A stretch of 29,365 nucleotides of DNA from Candidatus Omnitrophota bacterium (GCA_028719265.1 JAQUKF010000004.1:1-29365); one strand, 5' to 3'. Numbered from the stretch's first letter, positions 1-8,301 are shown. Notes: generated by a model not told the origin, from the sequence alone. Translations and numbers: made by a program.

Positions 1-1463
1 ACCTTCAAATCCTGCCCGGCGCCGGTAAAATAAGGCCAGTTCTTCCAGTCAAAATTCTTCTGTTCCACCTCTACAAATCCTACAAACTGGTCAACCGTGC
101 TGTATCCGCCGCCGAAGCTGAAGGCCCCGGTCTTGGATTCCTTAACATCGACCACCAGGTTCTTTTTGTTCGGCTCTCGGGTATCTTCGGTATCATAGCT
201 TACCTCTTCAAAGAATCCCAGATTTGTCAGCCTCTCCTTGCTGCGGCGCAGCTTTTCGCCGTCGAACCTATCTCCCGGATGCAGCCTCATCTCCCTGCGG
301 ATAACCACATCCTTGGTCTTGATGTTGCCCCGCACCTTAATCTTATTCACATAGACTATCTGGTTCTCAACAATCGAATAGATGATATCCACGCGTCCGG
401 TAGCCGGATTGACAACGGTAGACTCCTGTACCTGGGCGGATATATACCCGCGGTCAAAATATATCCCCTGGATACCGGCAATATCCTTTTTCATCGCCTC
501 CGTACTAAAGACCTTTCCCGGGATGCATTCGCTCAAAGAACTAAGTAAGGTCTTTTCGGAAATATCTTTATTCCCTTCTATGACGACCGAACCAACCAGG
601 TATTTTTTGCCCTCGGTAATGTTAATGGTAATGTATAACAGATGAACCTTCTTGGGATCAGGGTTAACTTCATAACTTACGGCAACGTCAGTAAAACCTT
701 CCCGGCGGTAGAATGACTTGATACGTTCCATATCCTCTTCCAGCACCTCATTCTTCAATACCCCGGCGTTGAAAAACCAGGCGCGCTTGGTCTTAAGCAG
801 CTTCAGGATACGTCCGGACGGAAATGACTTATTCCCCCGTATAATAATATCCTTGATGCGTACCTTCTGTCCTTCTGATACGTTGAAATTTATATTTACC
901 TTGTTCGTATCGGCGAAGGTATCGACTTTATAGCTGATATCTGCGTTGTTATACCCCATTTTCTCGTACATCTTGCTTAATGTACGAACATCCTCGGCCA
1001 GGCTGGGATAATCCAGGTACTGGGACTCTTTCGATTTCAGCTGCTGCTTGAGCTTGTCCTCTTTCAAAGTAATCCGCTCTATACCCGTAAAAATAATTTT
1101 TTCGATTATTGGCCTCTCCACTACATGCACCACCACTTTCAGGCCGTTATTATATTCCTGGGTATCTATCTTGATATCGCTAAAGAACCCCAAAAGATAG
1201 AGCCTTTTAAGGTCGTCACTGACTATATTCTCCTGATAAGGGCTGCCGATACGGGTCTTCATCTTGGAAACGATGACATTGGTGCTGATGGACTTGTTCC
1301 CTTCTACTTCTATAGCGGTGACGTTCTTCATCTCCTGGGGGGCTGCCGGGGCAGCAACGGTGCCCTCTTCTGCCGTTCCTTGCGGATTTTCTTCGGCAAA
1401 AGCGGAAAGGACAAAAGCGGAAAGGAAAAAGACTGCAAGGAATAATAAGGTTAATCTACGCAT
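1..1463 (-). CDS. bamA: Outer membrane protein assembly factor BamA (partial, C-terminal barrel cut by window edge)
   Basis: BamA/YaeT inserts beta-barrel proteins into the outer membrane. About 487 residues are visible, starting MRRLTLLFLAVFFLSAF, a Sec signal peptide with cleavage probably near residue 23. Residues ~50-425 form consecutive POTRA-like repeats, with recurring segments such as IEGNKDISEKTL and VRGNIKTKDVVIRREM followed by LGFF. From about residue 445 the barrel begins (FSFGGGYSTVDQFVGFVEVE). The rest of the barrel lies beyond base 1, so the gene is open at the left edge rather than broken. The ATG at 1463 is chosen because it directly precedes the signal peptide; no Shine-Dalgarno sequence is seen before it, and a promoter sits immediately upstream. 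It follows dnaB by 73 bases. Its presence indicates a diderm envelope. Confidence 0.93.
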   Translation of the reverse strand, partial: MRRLTLLFLAVFFLSAFVLSAFAEENPQGTAEEGTVAAPAAPQEMKNVTAIEVEGNKSISTNVIVSKMKTRIGSPYQENIVSDDLKRLYLLGFFSDIKIDTQEYNNGLKVVVHVVERPIIEKIIFTGIERITLKEDKLKQQLKSKESQYLDYPSLAEDVRTLSKMYEKMGYNNADISYKVDTFADTNKVNINFNVSEGQKVRIKDIIIRGNKSFPSGRILKLLKTKRAWFFNAGVLKNEVLEEDMERIKSFYRREGFTDVAVSYEVNPDPKKVHLLYITINITEGKKYLVGSVVIEGNKDISEKTLLSSLSECIPGKVFSTEAMKKDIAGIQGIYFDRGYISAQVQESTVVNPATGRVDIIYSIVENQIVYVNKIKVRGNIKTKDVVIRREMRLHPGDRFDGEKLRRSKERLTNLGFFEEVSYDTEDTREPNKKNLVVDVKESKTGAFSFGGGYSTVDQFVGFVEVEQKNFDWKNWPYFTGAGQDLK

Positions 1464-1469
1464 TTTTTC

Positions 1470-1498
1470 ATTATATAAGAAGAGGATATGTAAATCAA
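1470..1498 (-). promoter_or_regulatory. Sigma70-type promoter for bamA, possibly giving a leaderless transcript
   Basis: On the minus strand there is a -35 TTGATT (1498-1493), a 17-base spacer and a perfect -10 TATAAT (1475-1470). Initiation about 7 bases downstream would fall at or next to the bamA ATG (1463). The boxes are seen directly; activity and start site are inferred. Confidence 0.55.
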
Positions 1499-1536
1499 TT
1501 CTTTTATCTGTCTGGCGCAACAAAACGGAAGGACAA

Positions 1537-2889
1537 TTATTCCACTGAACTGTCCACTCTGGACAAATTATCAAACCTGGTAAATTCCTTGATAAAAGCC
1601 AGCTTTAAAGACCCTACCGGGCCGTTACGCTGCTTGGCGATAATCGCTTCCGCTACCCCCTGGTTATCGGGAGTAGGGCTATAATACTCCTCCCTCAGGA
1701 TCAAAACTACCACATCGGCATCCTGCTCGATCGCCCCGGATTCCCTAAGGTCCGAAAGCTGCGGCCTGTGGTCCGTACGCGATTCCACGGCGCGGGAGAG
1801 CTGACTGATGGCAATTACCGGAACGTTCAATTCCCTGGCCAGGGCTTTAAGCGACCGGGATATCTCGGATATCTCCTGCTGCCTGCTTTCTATGCTCGTG
1901 ATCGAACCACGCATCAGCTGCATATAGTCAAGAATGATCAATTTTATGTCGTGATGTGATTTCAGCCTGCGGGCCCTGGCGCGCAGCTCCATTACGGATA
2001 TCGCCGGCGTATCATCGATAAAGATCGGGCTTTCCGAAAGCTTACCCGCGGCGGCGGTCAGGCGCGGCCAATCGCTGGTAGCCAAATACCCCGTTCTTAC
2101 CTTATGCGCGTCAACCCGCGCGTGTGAACAAAGCATCCTCTGCACCAGCTGCTCTTTGGACATCTCTAAGCTGAAAATGGCGGTAGGGACTTTTTCTACT
2201 ACCCCCGCGTATTCGGCGATCCCCAGGGCAAACGCGCTCTTTCCCATAGAAGGCCGGCCGGCAACAATGATCAGGTCAGACGGCTGGAGCCCGGCGGTCT
2301 TGATATCAAAATCTATATAACCGGTAGGGATACCGGTGACGTGCGCCTTGTTCTGGTAAAGCCTGTCGATGGTCTCAATACTGTCCTTGACGATCTCTTT
2401 GAGGTGCTGATAAGAACCCTGGTTCCTGCGGTCGCTGACCTCAAAGATAAGCCTCTCTGCGGTATCCACGACCTCGGCGATATTGCCGTCGCTTTCATGG
2501 CATACGCTGATGATCTTGGTAGAATTGTTTATCAGGGTCCTTAATATATATTTTTCCCGCACGATCCCTGAGTAATGATTTATGTTGGCAGCGGTAGGGA
2601 CGGCATTGGCCAGGGAAGTAAGATAGCTTATCCCTCCTATCTCATCAAGGGAGTTTTCTTTCTTTAGGGCGTCGGTAAGGGTGATCAGGTCTACCGCTTT
2701 ATTGGCATTATAAAGATCGCTGATCGCCTGGAAAATCTTCCTGTGGGAATCTTTGTAGAAACATCCCGCGTCCAATTTCTCAACGGCGGCCGCAACAGCT
2801 TCCTCATCCAAAAGCATGGACCCTAATACCGCCATCTCGGCATCCAGGTTTTGCGGGGGAAGCTTGTCCAGAATCGCTTCTTGAGGCAT
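1537..2889 (-). CDS. dnaB: Replicative DNA helicase DnaB
   Basis: Hexameric 5'-3' helicase that unwinds DNA at the replication fork. At 450 residues it is close to the usual 440-470. The N-terminal primase-interacting domain spans ~10-115 (PPQNLDAEMAVLGSMLLD). The RecA-like domain has Walker A GRPSMGKS (211-218), Walker B LIILDYMQL (317-325) and the downstream SQLSRAVESR segment (362-371). No intein interrupts it, although dnaB is a common intein site. The start is supported by an AAGGAGAT ribosome-binding site just upstream. It lies 102 bases downstream of rplI, the arrangement seen in many bacteria where rplI precedes dnaB. Confidence 0.96.
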   Translation of the reverse strand: MPQEAILDKLPPQNLDAEMAVLGSMLLDEEAVAAAVEKLDAGCFYKDSHRKIFQAISDLYNANKAVDLITLTDALKKENSLDEIGGISYLTSLANAVPTAANINHYSGIVREKYILRTLINNSTKIISVCHESDGNIAEVVDTAERLIFEVSDRRNQGSYQHLKEIVKDSIETIDRLYQNKAHVTGIPTGYIDFDIKTAGLQPSDLIIVAGRPSMGKSAFALGIAEYAGVVEKVPTAIFSLEMSKEQLVQRMLCSHARVDAHKVRTGYLATSDWPRLTAAAGKLSESPIFIDDTPAISVMELRARARRLKSHHDIKLIILDYMQLMRGSITSIESRQQEISEISRSLKALARELNVPVIAISQLSRAVESRTDHRPQLSDLRESGAIEQDADVVVLILREEYYSPTPDNQGVAEAIIAKQRNGPVGSLKLAFIKEFTRFDNLSRVDSSVE

Positions 2890-2991
2890 GCGAAAAAATC
2901 TCCTTAATATATAACTCTTCTAACAGGTCCCTTTAGGGGATGCAGTATAAAATCGGCCGGCGGATTAGCGTGCGCTAAGGCGCGGTTTCGT

Positions 2992-3432
2992 TTATTTCTT
3001 AACCACCCAGAGTTTTAGCGTCGCTCTTACTTCCGGATGGAGCTTAACGGGAACCTCATAAATACCCAAAGACTTTATCGGCTCGGCCAACTCAATAGCG
3101 CTCTTATCCACAATAAAGCCTTCCTCTTTTAAGGCTGCCGCTATATCATGACTGCCGATACCTCCGTACAACTCTTCTCCTTGGGCTAAAGCGGAAATGG
3201 TCAAAGATAAGGCGTTTAAGCGTTTTTTAAGCCCCTCGGATTCCTCTTTTTCCTTGGCGTACTGGACAAGCTTATTCTGTTTTTCTTTTTCCAGCTGCTT
3301 CAGGCTGCCGGAGGTGGCGATTTTCGCCAGGTTCCTGGGAAAAAGGAAGTTCCGGGCAAAACCCTCCTTAACCTTAACAACCGAACCTGCCTTGCCGATC
3401 TTCTCTACATCTTTGATCAGGATAACTTCCAT
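2992..3432 (-). CDS. rplI: 50S ribosomal protein L9
   Basis: bL9 of the large ribosomal subunit. The N-terminal domain is canonical (MEVILIKDVEKIGKAG, then VKEGFARNFLFPRNLA), followed by a Lys/Glu-rich connecting helix (~40-75) and a C-terminal domain ending in LKLWVVKK. Its 146 residues are typical. It starts 4 bases after the rpsR stop with no clear Shine-Dalgarno sequence, which suggests translational coupling to rpsR. Confidence 0.97.
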   Translation of the reverse strand: MEVILIKDVEKIGKAGSVVKVKEGFARNFLFPRNLAKIATSGSLKQLEKEKQNKLVQYAKEKEESEGLKKRLNALSLTISALAQGEELYGGIGSHDIAAALKEEGFIVDKSAIELAEPIKSLGIYEVPVKLHPEVRATLKLWVVKK

Positions 3433-3436
3433 TTGT

Positions 3437-3712
3437 TTAACGGGTATAAGGAAGCAGGGAAAGGAATCTCGCCTTGTTAATCAATTCCCTGATCCTTCTC
3501 TGATGTTTAGCGCAATTTCCAGAAAAACGGCTGGAAACTATCTTTCCCTTTTCCGTAATAAAAACCTCCAGCCTCTTTACATCCTTATAATCTATACTGC
3601 CCATCTTATCGGCACAGAACCGGCAGAACCTTTTTCTCGACGGCCCAAGCGCGTCTCTCTTCTTCCGGACAGTTTTCCTGTCTTTACCAAACCCTCTAGA
3701 CTTTACTTTCAT
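3437..3712 (-). CDS. rpsR: 30S ribosomal protein S18
   Basis: bS18 of the small-subunit platform, where it pairs with S6 (encoded nearby). The family core is KMGSIDYKDVKRLEVFITEKGKI followed by GNCAKHQRRIRELINKARFL-type sequence. It carries CRFC plus a further Cys in GNCAKHQ, the cysteine-bearing form of S18 thought to bind zinc in some bacteria; zinc binding here is inferred. The basic N-terminal extension of about 25 residues (MKVKSRGFGKDRKTVRKK) is moderately long. It lies between ssb and rplI. Confidence 0.96.
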   Translation of the reverse strand: MKVKSRGFGKDRKTVRKKRDALGPSRKRFCRFCADKMGSIDYKDVKRLEVFITEKGKIVSSRFSGNCAKHQRRIRELINKARFLSLLPYTR

Positions 3713-3741
3713 GAATTCCCCCTATCCTTTCCCTGCTTATC

Positions 3742-4203
3742 TTAGCTTAATTCTTCTTCCGGAGGACGGGCTTCATCCGCACCCTCGGACAACCAGTTAG
3801 ACTCGCTGCCTCCCTCATCGATCATCGCCTCCGCCGGCATCTGCCCCGGCTGGCCGGACGGCCTGGCCTGGGACGGACCTCCCATAAACTGCACGCGCTC
3901 CGCTCTTACCTCGATCACCGAACGTTTCAAGCCCGCATTATCCTCCCAGGAACGGGACTGCAGTCTGCCCTCTACAAAAACGCCGCTTCCCTTATGCAAA
4001 TACTGATTACAGGTTTCCGCCTGCTTGTTCCAGACCACGGCGGTAATAAAACAAACCTCTTCCTTCAATTCCTGGTCCTTGCTGCGGTATTTGCGGTTCA
4101 CCGCCATGCGCAGGTTGACTACCGCGGTACCCTGCGGCGTGTAACGCAATTCCGGGTCTTTGGTAAGATTACCCATTAACAATACCTTATTATAACTGGC
4201 CAT
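3742..4203 (-). CDS. ssb: Single-stranded DNA-binding protein, with an atypical C-terminal tip
   Basis: Coats single-stranded DNA during replication and repair. The OB fold occupies ~1-110 (MASYNKVLLMGNLTKDPELR, later VEGRLQSRSWED), followed by a Gly/Pro/Gln-rich linker. The family normally ends in an acidic tip finishing Pro-Phe (DDIPF-like) that recruits partner proteins. Here the 153-residue protein ends RPPEEELS with no terminal Phe. The stop is unambiguous (TTA AGC TAA on the coding strand). A strong AAGGAGGAG ribosome-binding site precedes the ATG. It sits between rpsF and rpsR as in many bacteria. Confidence 0.95.
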   Translation of the reverse strand: MASYNKVLLMGNLTKDPELRYTPQGTAVVNLRMAVNRKYRSKDQELKEEVCFITAVVWNKQAETCNQYLHKGSGVFVEGRLQSRSWEDNAGLKRSVIEVRAERVQFMGGPSQARPSGQPGQMPAEAMIDEGGSESNWLSEGADEARPPEEELS

Positions 4204-4249
4204 CTGCTCCTCCTTACTCCTTGGACAAATCGGGCTGCGCTGACCTGCC

Positions 4250-4540
4250 TTAGCTATCCATACGGGTAAATAAAACCCTAAGGATATTCTCGTTGAGTTT
4301 ATAAATATTGCGGATTTCCTTGATCGCCTGCGAAGGCGCGTCGAAGGCCGCCAGGTAATATACCCCTTCCTGGAATTTTTTGATCGGGAAGTATAATTTT
4401 CGCTTCTCCGCCCATACTCCGGACTGGGATACCTGCCCGCCGTTCTTGGCTATCGCATCTTCGATCTGCTTAAACAACACCTTCTTTTCATCGTCTGATA
4501 AATCCGGTTTGACAATCACCATTGCCTCATACTTGTTCAT
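4250..4540 (-). CDS. rpsF: 30S ribosomal protein S6
   Basis: bS6, partner of S18 on the small-subunit platform. The 96 residues match the family throughout: MNKYEAMVIVKPDLSDDEKK at the N-terminus, WAEKRKLYFPIKKFQEGVYY in the middle, and ENILRVLFTR near the end. It lacks the acidic C-terminal tail seen in E. coli S6. It lies 46 bases upstream of ssb and 28 downstream of pth. Confidence 0.97.
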   Translation of the reverse strand: MNKYEAMVIVKPDLSDDEKKVLFKQIEDAIAKNGGQVSQSGVWAEKRKLYFPIKKFQEGVYYLAAFDAPSQAIKEIRNIYKLNENILRVLFTRMDS

Positions 4541-4568
4541 TCCACGCTCTCTTTCTTTTATAACTGTT

Positions 4569-5165
4569 CTATTCCTTGTTACCGCCCGCCCGACGCACAG
4601 GCTTATCGTTGAAATTATCCATGGTCGCGTTTATTCCGTCCTGCACCCATCTCAGGCAGCACCGGACGGCTTCTTCTTTTGCTTCTTCTACGGCATTTCT
4701 TTCCTTGCGCAGGAAACCGGACAAAACATATCTGCTGGTGTCCTCCGGGCTTCTCGGTCTGCCGATACCTAAACGCAGCCGGCTGAACTCCTGTGTCCCC
4801 AGCTGTTCGATAATGGATTTCATCCCGCGCTGGCCTACGCTTGAACCATGCCGCCTGAGCCTTATCCTGCCCAGTTCCAGGTCCAAGTCATCGCAGACCA
4901 CCAGGATATCCCGGGGATCGAGTTTAAACCTTCTAAGCAGGGCCTTGACCGCCACCCCGCTTAAATTCATAAATGTCTGCGGAAGGGCTAATACCAATTC
5001 TTCCCCGCCACAGACCGTCCTGCCGACCAGGGAAGAAAGCAGCCTATCCCTTTTAAAGGCAACCTTTAGAGAACAAGCCAGGGATTTGACTATCGCAAAA
5101 CCGATGTTGTGCCGGGAGCCCGCATACCTTAATCCCGGATTACCCAATCCCACGATCAACTTCAC
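4569..5165 (-). CDS. pth: Peptidyl-tRNA hydrolase
   Basis: Releases peptides from prematurely dissociated peptidyl-tRNA, an essential recycling step. Family signatures are VKLIVGLGNPGLRYAGSRHN near the start (with the catalytic His and Asn), QTFMNLSGVAV, and LVVCDDLDLELGRIRLR with GSSVGQRGMKSI. I place the start at the GTG at 5165, which gives the family-typical MKLIVGLGNPG opening and has a GAGG site about 7 bases upstream. An in-frame GTG at 5198 would add 11 unconserved residues. The resulting 198 residues are normal. It lies directly downstream of rplY, as in Bacillus (ctc-spoVC). Confidence 0.94.
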   Translation of the reverse strand: MKLIVGLGNPGLRYAGSRHNIGFAIVKSLACSLKVAFKRDRLLSSLVGRTVCGGEELVLALPQTFMNLSGVAVKALLRRFKLDPRDILVVCDDLDLELGRIRLRRHGSSVGQRGMKSIIEQLGTQEFSRLRLGIGRPRSPEDTSRYVLSGFLRKERNAVEEAKEEAVRCCLRWVQDGINATMDNFNDKPVRRAGGNKE

Positions 5166-5216
5166 CAAACACCCTCTATCTGTATCTGCCGGCGGCACAC
5201 TCTAAAACCTTGTGCC

Positions 5217-5903
5217 TTACTTCTCCTTGGCTTCATCGGAGGCGCCACCTTCAGCCGGAACCTCTTTCTTCTCTTTGATCACCTCAGGTTCGGCCTTCTC
5301 CTCTCCCTCAACTTCTTCAGCCGGGGCTTCTTCTTTCATCGGCTCAGCTATATGCAGGACGATGGCCGTCGGGTCGTTCAAAGGCTTGACCCCCTCTGGA
5401 AAAACTATGTCTTTAACATGGATAGCCTCGCCCATTTTAAGCGCCGAGACATCCACTTCGATATTCTTGGGGATATTCGTAGGCAGGCATTCCACCTCCA
5501 GCTCCCAAAGTATATGCTCCAGGGAACCGCCTTCCTGCTTGACGCCTACCGCCTCTCCCTTAACCTCAACGGCAACATTGACCTTGATCGACTCGGTCAG
5601 CGATATCTCGTTAAAATCCACGTGCATGAGGTCATCCTTCACCGGGTCAAACTGGATCTCCTTGACCAGGCAGGAACGGCCGGCGGACTTTTTATCACCC
5701 TTGATCTTAAGATTGATGATAACGCCTTCCAGGTGATGCTGATGCATCATTTGCAAAAGCACGCCCTTGGGGATCTTTATAGATAAGGACTCTTTACCGT
5801 GGGAATAAACTACCGCCGGCAGGTAACCTTTGCTCCTCAAGTCCCTTGACTTGGCGCTCCCTTTTTCTTCCCTTATTTCAGCCTCCAACACTATCTCTTC
5901 CAT
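5217..5903 (-). CDS. rplY: 50S ribosomal protein L25 (TL5/CTC form)
   Basis: bL25 of the long CTC type, which binds 5S rRNA. The N-terminal L25 domain (~1-92) begins MEEIVLEAEIREEKGSAKSR and includes YLPAVVYSHGKES. The C-terminal beta domain (~95-185) includes VECLPTNIPKNIEVDVSALK. The last ~40 residues form a Glu/Lys/Ala-rich low-complexity tail (PAEEVEGEEKAEPEVIKEKK), which is common in long L25 proteins. Its place between prs and pth matches the ctc position in Bacillus. Confidence 0.95.
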   Translation of the reverse strand: MEEIVLEAEIREEKGSAKSRDLRSKGYLPAVVYSHGKESLSIKIPKGVLLQMMHQHHLEGVIINLKIKGDKKSAGRSCLVKEIQFDPVKDDLMHVDFNEISLTESIKVNVAVEVKGEAVGVKQEGGSLEHILWELEVECLPTNIPKNIEVDVSALKMGEAIHVKDIVFPEGVKPLNDPTAIVLHIAEPMKEEAPAEEVEGEEKAEPEVIKEKKEVPAEGGASDEAKEK

Positions 5904-5937
5904 TTTTATTGCCTTTCTTTAAATTAGCAGCTGCCGC

Positions 5938-6876
5938 TTAGTCGAATAAACAGCTAACTGATTCTTCGTTGTGTATCCTCTTTATTGCTTCGGCCAGAAG
6001 GCTGGCCACCGAAAGCACATGGATTTTCTCATGCTGCTTATCCGAAGACAACGGTACGCTGTCCGAAACCAGCAGCTTCTCCAGCCCCTTGCACTGATCA
6101 ATGCGCTCGATCGCCGGCCCGGATAATATCCCATGCGTAATCGCAGCATAAATAGCCTTGGCCTTGGCTTTCTTCAATGCCTCTACGGCCTCGATCAAAG
6201 AACTGCCTGTGGCGACGAGATCGTCAACAATAATGACATTCTTGCCCTCCACCTCTCCCATAATATGCATAGCCTCCGCTTTCTCCGGAGATATCCTGCG
6301 CTTATCGATTATGGCCAAACCTGCGGAAACCCTTTTGGCATAAGCCCTGGCCATCTTGATACTGCCGACGTCGGGTGAAACAGCCACCAGATCCTTGATA
6401 TTCATCTTGGAAAAATAATCCACGAACACGCCTACGGAAAAAAGGTGGTCCACCGGGATATCAAAAAAACCCTGGATCTGTCCGGCGTGTAAATCCATGG
6501 TCAGGACCCTGTCGGAACCCGCGGTGGTCAAGAGATTGGCGACCAACTTTGCGGTTATCGGCACTCGCGGCTGGTCTTTCCTGTCCTGGCGCGCATAACC
6601 AAAATAAGGGATAACCGCGGTAATCCTTTTGGCGGAAGCGCGGCGCAGGGCGTCGGTCATAATCAACAGCTCCATCAGGTTGTCGTTAGATGGAGGACAA
6701 GTGGGCTGAATTATAAAAACGTCTTTACCTCGCACATTCTCATTAATCTTTACCCGTATCTCCCCTTCGCTGAACCTTCCGACCAAAGCATCCTGCAGCT
6801 TGACCTTCAATTCCTTGCAGATATCCTGGGCCAATTTAAGATTTGCGTTGCCGCTAAAAATCGCTAATTTATCCAT
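5938..6876 (-). CDS. prs: Ribose-phosphate pyrophosphokinase (PRPP synthetase)
   Basis: Makes PRPP from ribose-5-phosphate and ATP for nucleotide, histidine and cofactor synthesis. The class I hallmarks are present: IQPTCPPSNDNLMELL (56-71), YFGYARQDRKDQPR (91-104), catalytic-region DLHAGQIQGFFDIP (128-141) and the PRPP loop DDLVATGSS (218-226). Its 312 residues are typical. The ATG lies 2 bases after the glmU stop, and its AGGAAGAGG ribosome-binding site is embedded in the glmU tail, so the two are probably translationally coupled. Its product feeds HisG, and PurN downstream in purine synthesis, both encoded in this window. Confidence 0.97.
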   Translation of the reverse strand: MDKLAIFSGNANLKLAQDICKELKVKLQDALVGRFSEGEIRVKINENVRGKDVFIIQPTCPPSNDNLMELLIMTDALRRASAKRITAVIPYFGYARQDRKDQPRVPITAKLVANLLTTAGSDRVLTMDLHAGQIQGFFDIPVDHLFSVGVFVDYFSKMNIKDLVAVSPDVGSIKMARAYAKRVSAGLAIIDKRRISPEKAEAMHIMGEVEGKNVIIVDDLVATGSSLIEAVEALKKAKAKAIYAAITHGILSGPAIERIDQCKGLEKLLVSDSVPLSSDKQHEKIHVLSVASLLAEAIKRIHNEESVSCLFD

Positions 6877-6878
6877 TT

Positions 6879-8129
6879 TTACCTCTTCCTTAAGACCCTT
6901 GCCGGCACCCCCGCAACAACGGTGCTCTCCGGGATGTTTTTAATGACCACGGAACCGGCCCCGGTGACCGCGCGCCTGCCGATTTTTACCGGGGCAACGA
7001 TTATGGTATCCGAACCGATATTAACCCTATCCTGTATAACAGTATTATTTTTATGCAGGCCGTCGAAATTGGCCGTAACCGTCCCTGCTCCGACATTCAC
7101 GCAGGAACCTACGGAACTGTCGCCTATATAGGAAAAATGTTTAACGAATGTTTTGGCGCCGATTTTGGCACGCACCATTTCAATGAAGTTGCCGGCCGTC
7201 ACCTCATCCTTAAGCTCAACAGCTTCACGCAGGTGCGCAAAAGGACCTACCGAACAGCGTTTTCCAATTTTAACACCCCTTTCAATCACTGTAAAGGGAT
7301 AAATCACCGTATCCCTGCCTATCCTGGCATCAAAATTGATGAAAGTTGTGGAAGGATCGACAATCGTTACCCCCTCCTGCATGAATTTTTCGTTGATCCT
7401 CTGCTGCATGAGGGAATTAGCCTTGGCCAGCTCCGCGCGGCTGTTAACCCCCAACGCCTCCCGGGGATCTTCAAGCTTGACCCCGTCAACCAAACATCCT
7501 TTCTTGGCCAATATCCCTATTAAGTCGGTCAAATAATATTCCTTTTTTAGGTTATTGGCGCGGATACGGCCTAAATTCCTCTCCAGGATTTCCTTTTTAA
7601 AAACCATGATCCCGGTATTTATCTCCTTGATATCCTTTTGCACCTCATCGGCATCCTTCTCTTCCACGATACCGCAAATATTAAAACATTTGTCGCGTAT
7701 GATCCTGCCGTAACCGGCCGGTTTCTTCAGTTGCGCGGTCAACAAGGTGGCATCAACGTTGTTCTTTATATGATAATCCAGGAGTTTCTTTAGGCTCCCT
7801 TTTTTTAATAAAGGGTTATCCCCGTAAAGCACCAGCACGGTTCCTTTGAATCCCTTTAAGGCGGCAAGTCCGCTCTTTACCGCATCCGCCGTTCCAAGAA
7901 GCCTCTTCTGAATGCAGGCTTTTACCCCGGAAGGGATAACTTTGCGCACCAATTCCTGCCTGTAACCAAGGACGGTCACTACCTTGCCGGGCTTAAGCGC
8001 GGCCACCAGGTCCAGAACATAACCCAGCATTGGCCTGCCGCAAAGACTATGCAAAACCTTGGGTAAATCAGATTTCATACGCGTGCTTTTTCCGGCCGCC
8101 AGTATTATTACCGCAATATCGTTTTTCAT
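6879..8129 (-). CDS. glmU: Bifunctional UDP-GlcNAc pyrophosphorylase / GlcN-1-P acetyltransferase
   Basis: Converts GlcN-1-P to UDP-GlcNAc for peptidoglycan and LPS. The N-terminal uridyltransferase carries LAAGKSTRM (10-18) followed by SDLPKVLHSLCGRP, YGDNPLL and EINTGIMVF. The C-terminal left-handed beta-helix carries PFAHLREAVELKDEVTAGNF, KHFSYIGDSSVG (catalytic His) and VNVGAGTVTANFDGLHK. At 416 residues it is about 40 shorter than E. coli GlmU (456), partly because the C-terminal tail after the beta-helix is missing. The usual Asn-Tyr-Asp-Gly is Asn-Phe-Asp-Gly. Both active sites look otherwise intact. It is followed immediately by prs, as in Bacillus. Confidence 0.94.
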   Translation of the reverse strand: MKNDIAVIILAAGKSTRMKSDLPKVLHSLCGRPMLGYVLDLVAALKPGKVVTVLGYRQELVRKVIPSGVKACIQKRLLGTADAVKSGLAALKGFKGTVLVLYGDNPLLKKGSLKKLLDYHIKNNVDATLLTAQLKKPAGYGRIIRDKCFNICGIVEEKDADEVQKDIKEINTGIMVFKKEILERNLGRIRANNLKKEYYLTDLIGILAKKGCLVDGVKLEDPREALGVNSRAELAKANSLMQQRINEKFMQEGVTIVDPSTTFINFDARIGRDTVIYPFTVIERGVKIGKRCSVGPFAHLREAVELKDEVTAGNFIEMVRAKIGAKTFVKHFSYIGDSSVGSCVNVGAGTVTANFDGLHKNNTVIQDRVNIGSDTIIVAPVKIGRRAVTGAGSVVIKNIPESTVVAGVPARVLRKR

Positions 8130-8184
8130 TTTTTTTAGTTGAGTAACTATTTTCTCCAGCAGGACCTGCCGGACATGTTTTTTA

Positions 8185-8255
8185 TTGGGACGTATGGACT
8201 CGAACCATAATAGCCAGACCCAAATTCTGGAGTCCTACCATTGGACGACGTCCCA
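8185..8255 (-). tRNA. tRNA-Gln (anticodon TTG)
   Basis: A full cloverleaf folds on the minus strand. The acceptor pairs TGGGACG/CGTCCCA, the D stem GTCC/GGAC, the anticodon stem CCAGA/TCTGG with loop ATTTGGG (anticodon TTG), and the T stem TATGG/CCATA with loop TTCGAGT. All stems are perfectly paired. The discriminator is A and no CCA is encoded, so a CCA-adding enzyme is needed. It lies between spoVG and glmU, apparently inside the operon. Confidence 0.95.
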
Positions 8256-8282
8256 GATCTCTATACTGCCTGTTAACCCGGA

Positions 8283-8301
8283 GCTTGCGCAAGGCGCAAG
8301 C
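8283..8301. repeat. Short perfect inverted repeat between spoVG and tRNA-Gln
   Basis: Arms GCTTGCGC (8283-8290) and GCGCAAGC (8294-8301) form an 8-bp, GC-rich hairpin with a 3-base loop. No U-tract follows on either strand, so it is not a convincing intrinsic terminator. It could be an RNA-processing or stability element upstream of the tRNA. Function is unknown. Confidence 0.4.

Noticed and set aside
3197..3745. Plus-strand open frame of about 180 codons across rplI and rpsR
   Set aside because: It covers two well-supported ribosomal protein genes and shows no conserved features.
4576..5205. Long plus-strand open frame of about 209 codons opposite pth
   Set aside because: It mirrors the pth coding frame, has no recognisable motif and no ribosome-binding site, and pth is unmistakable.
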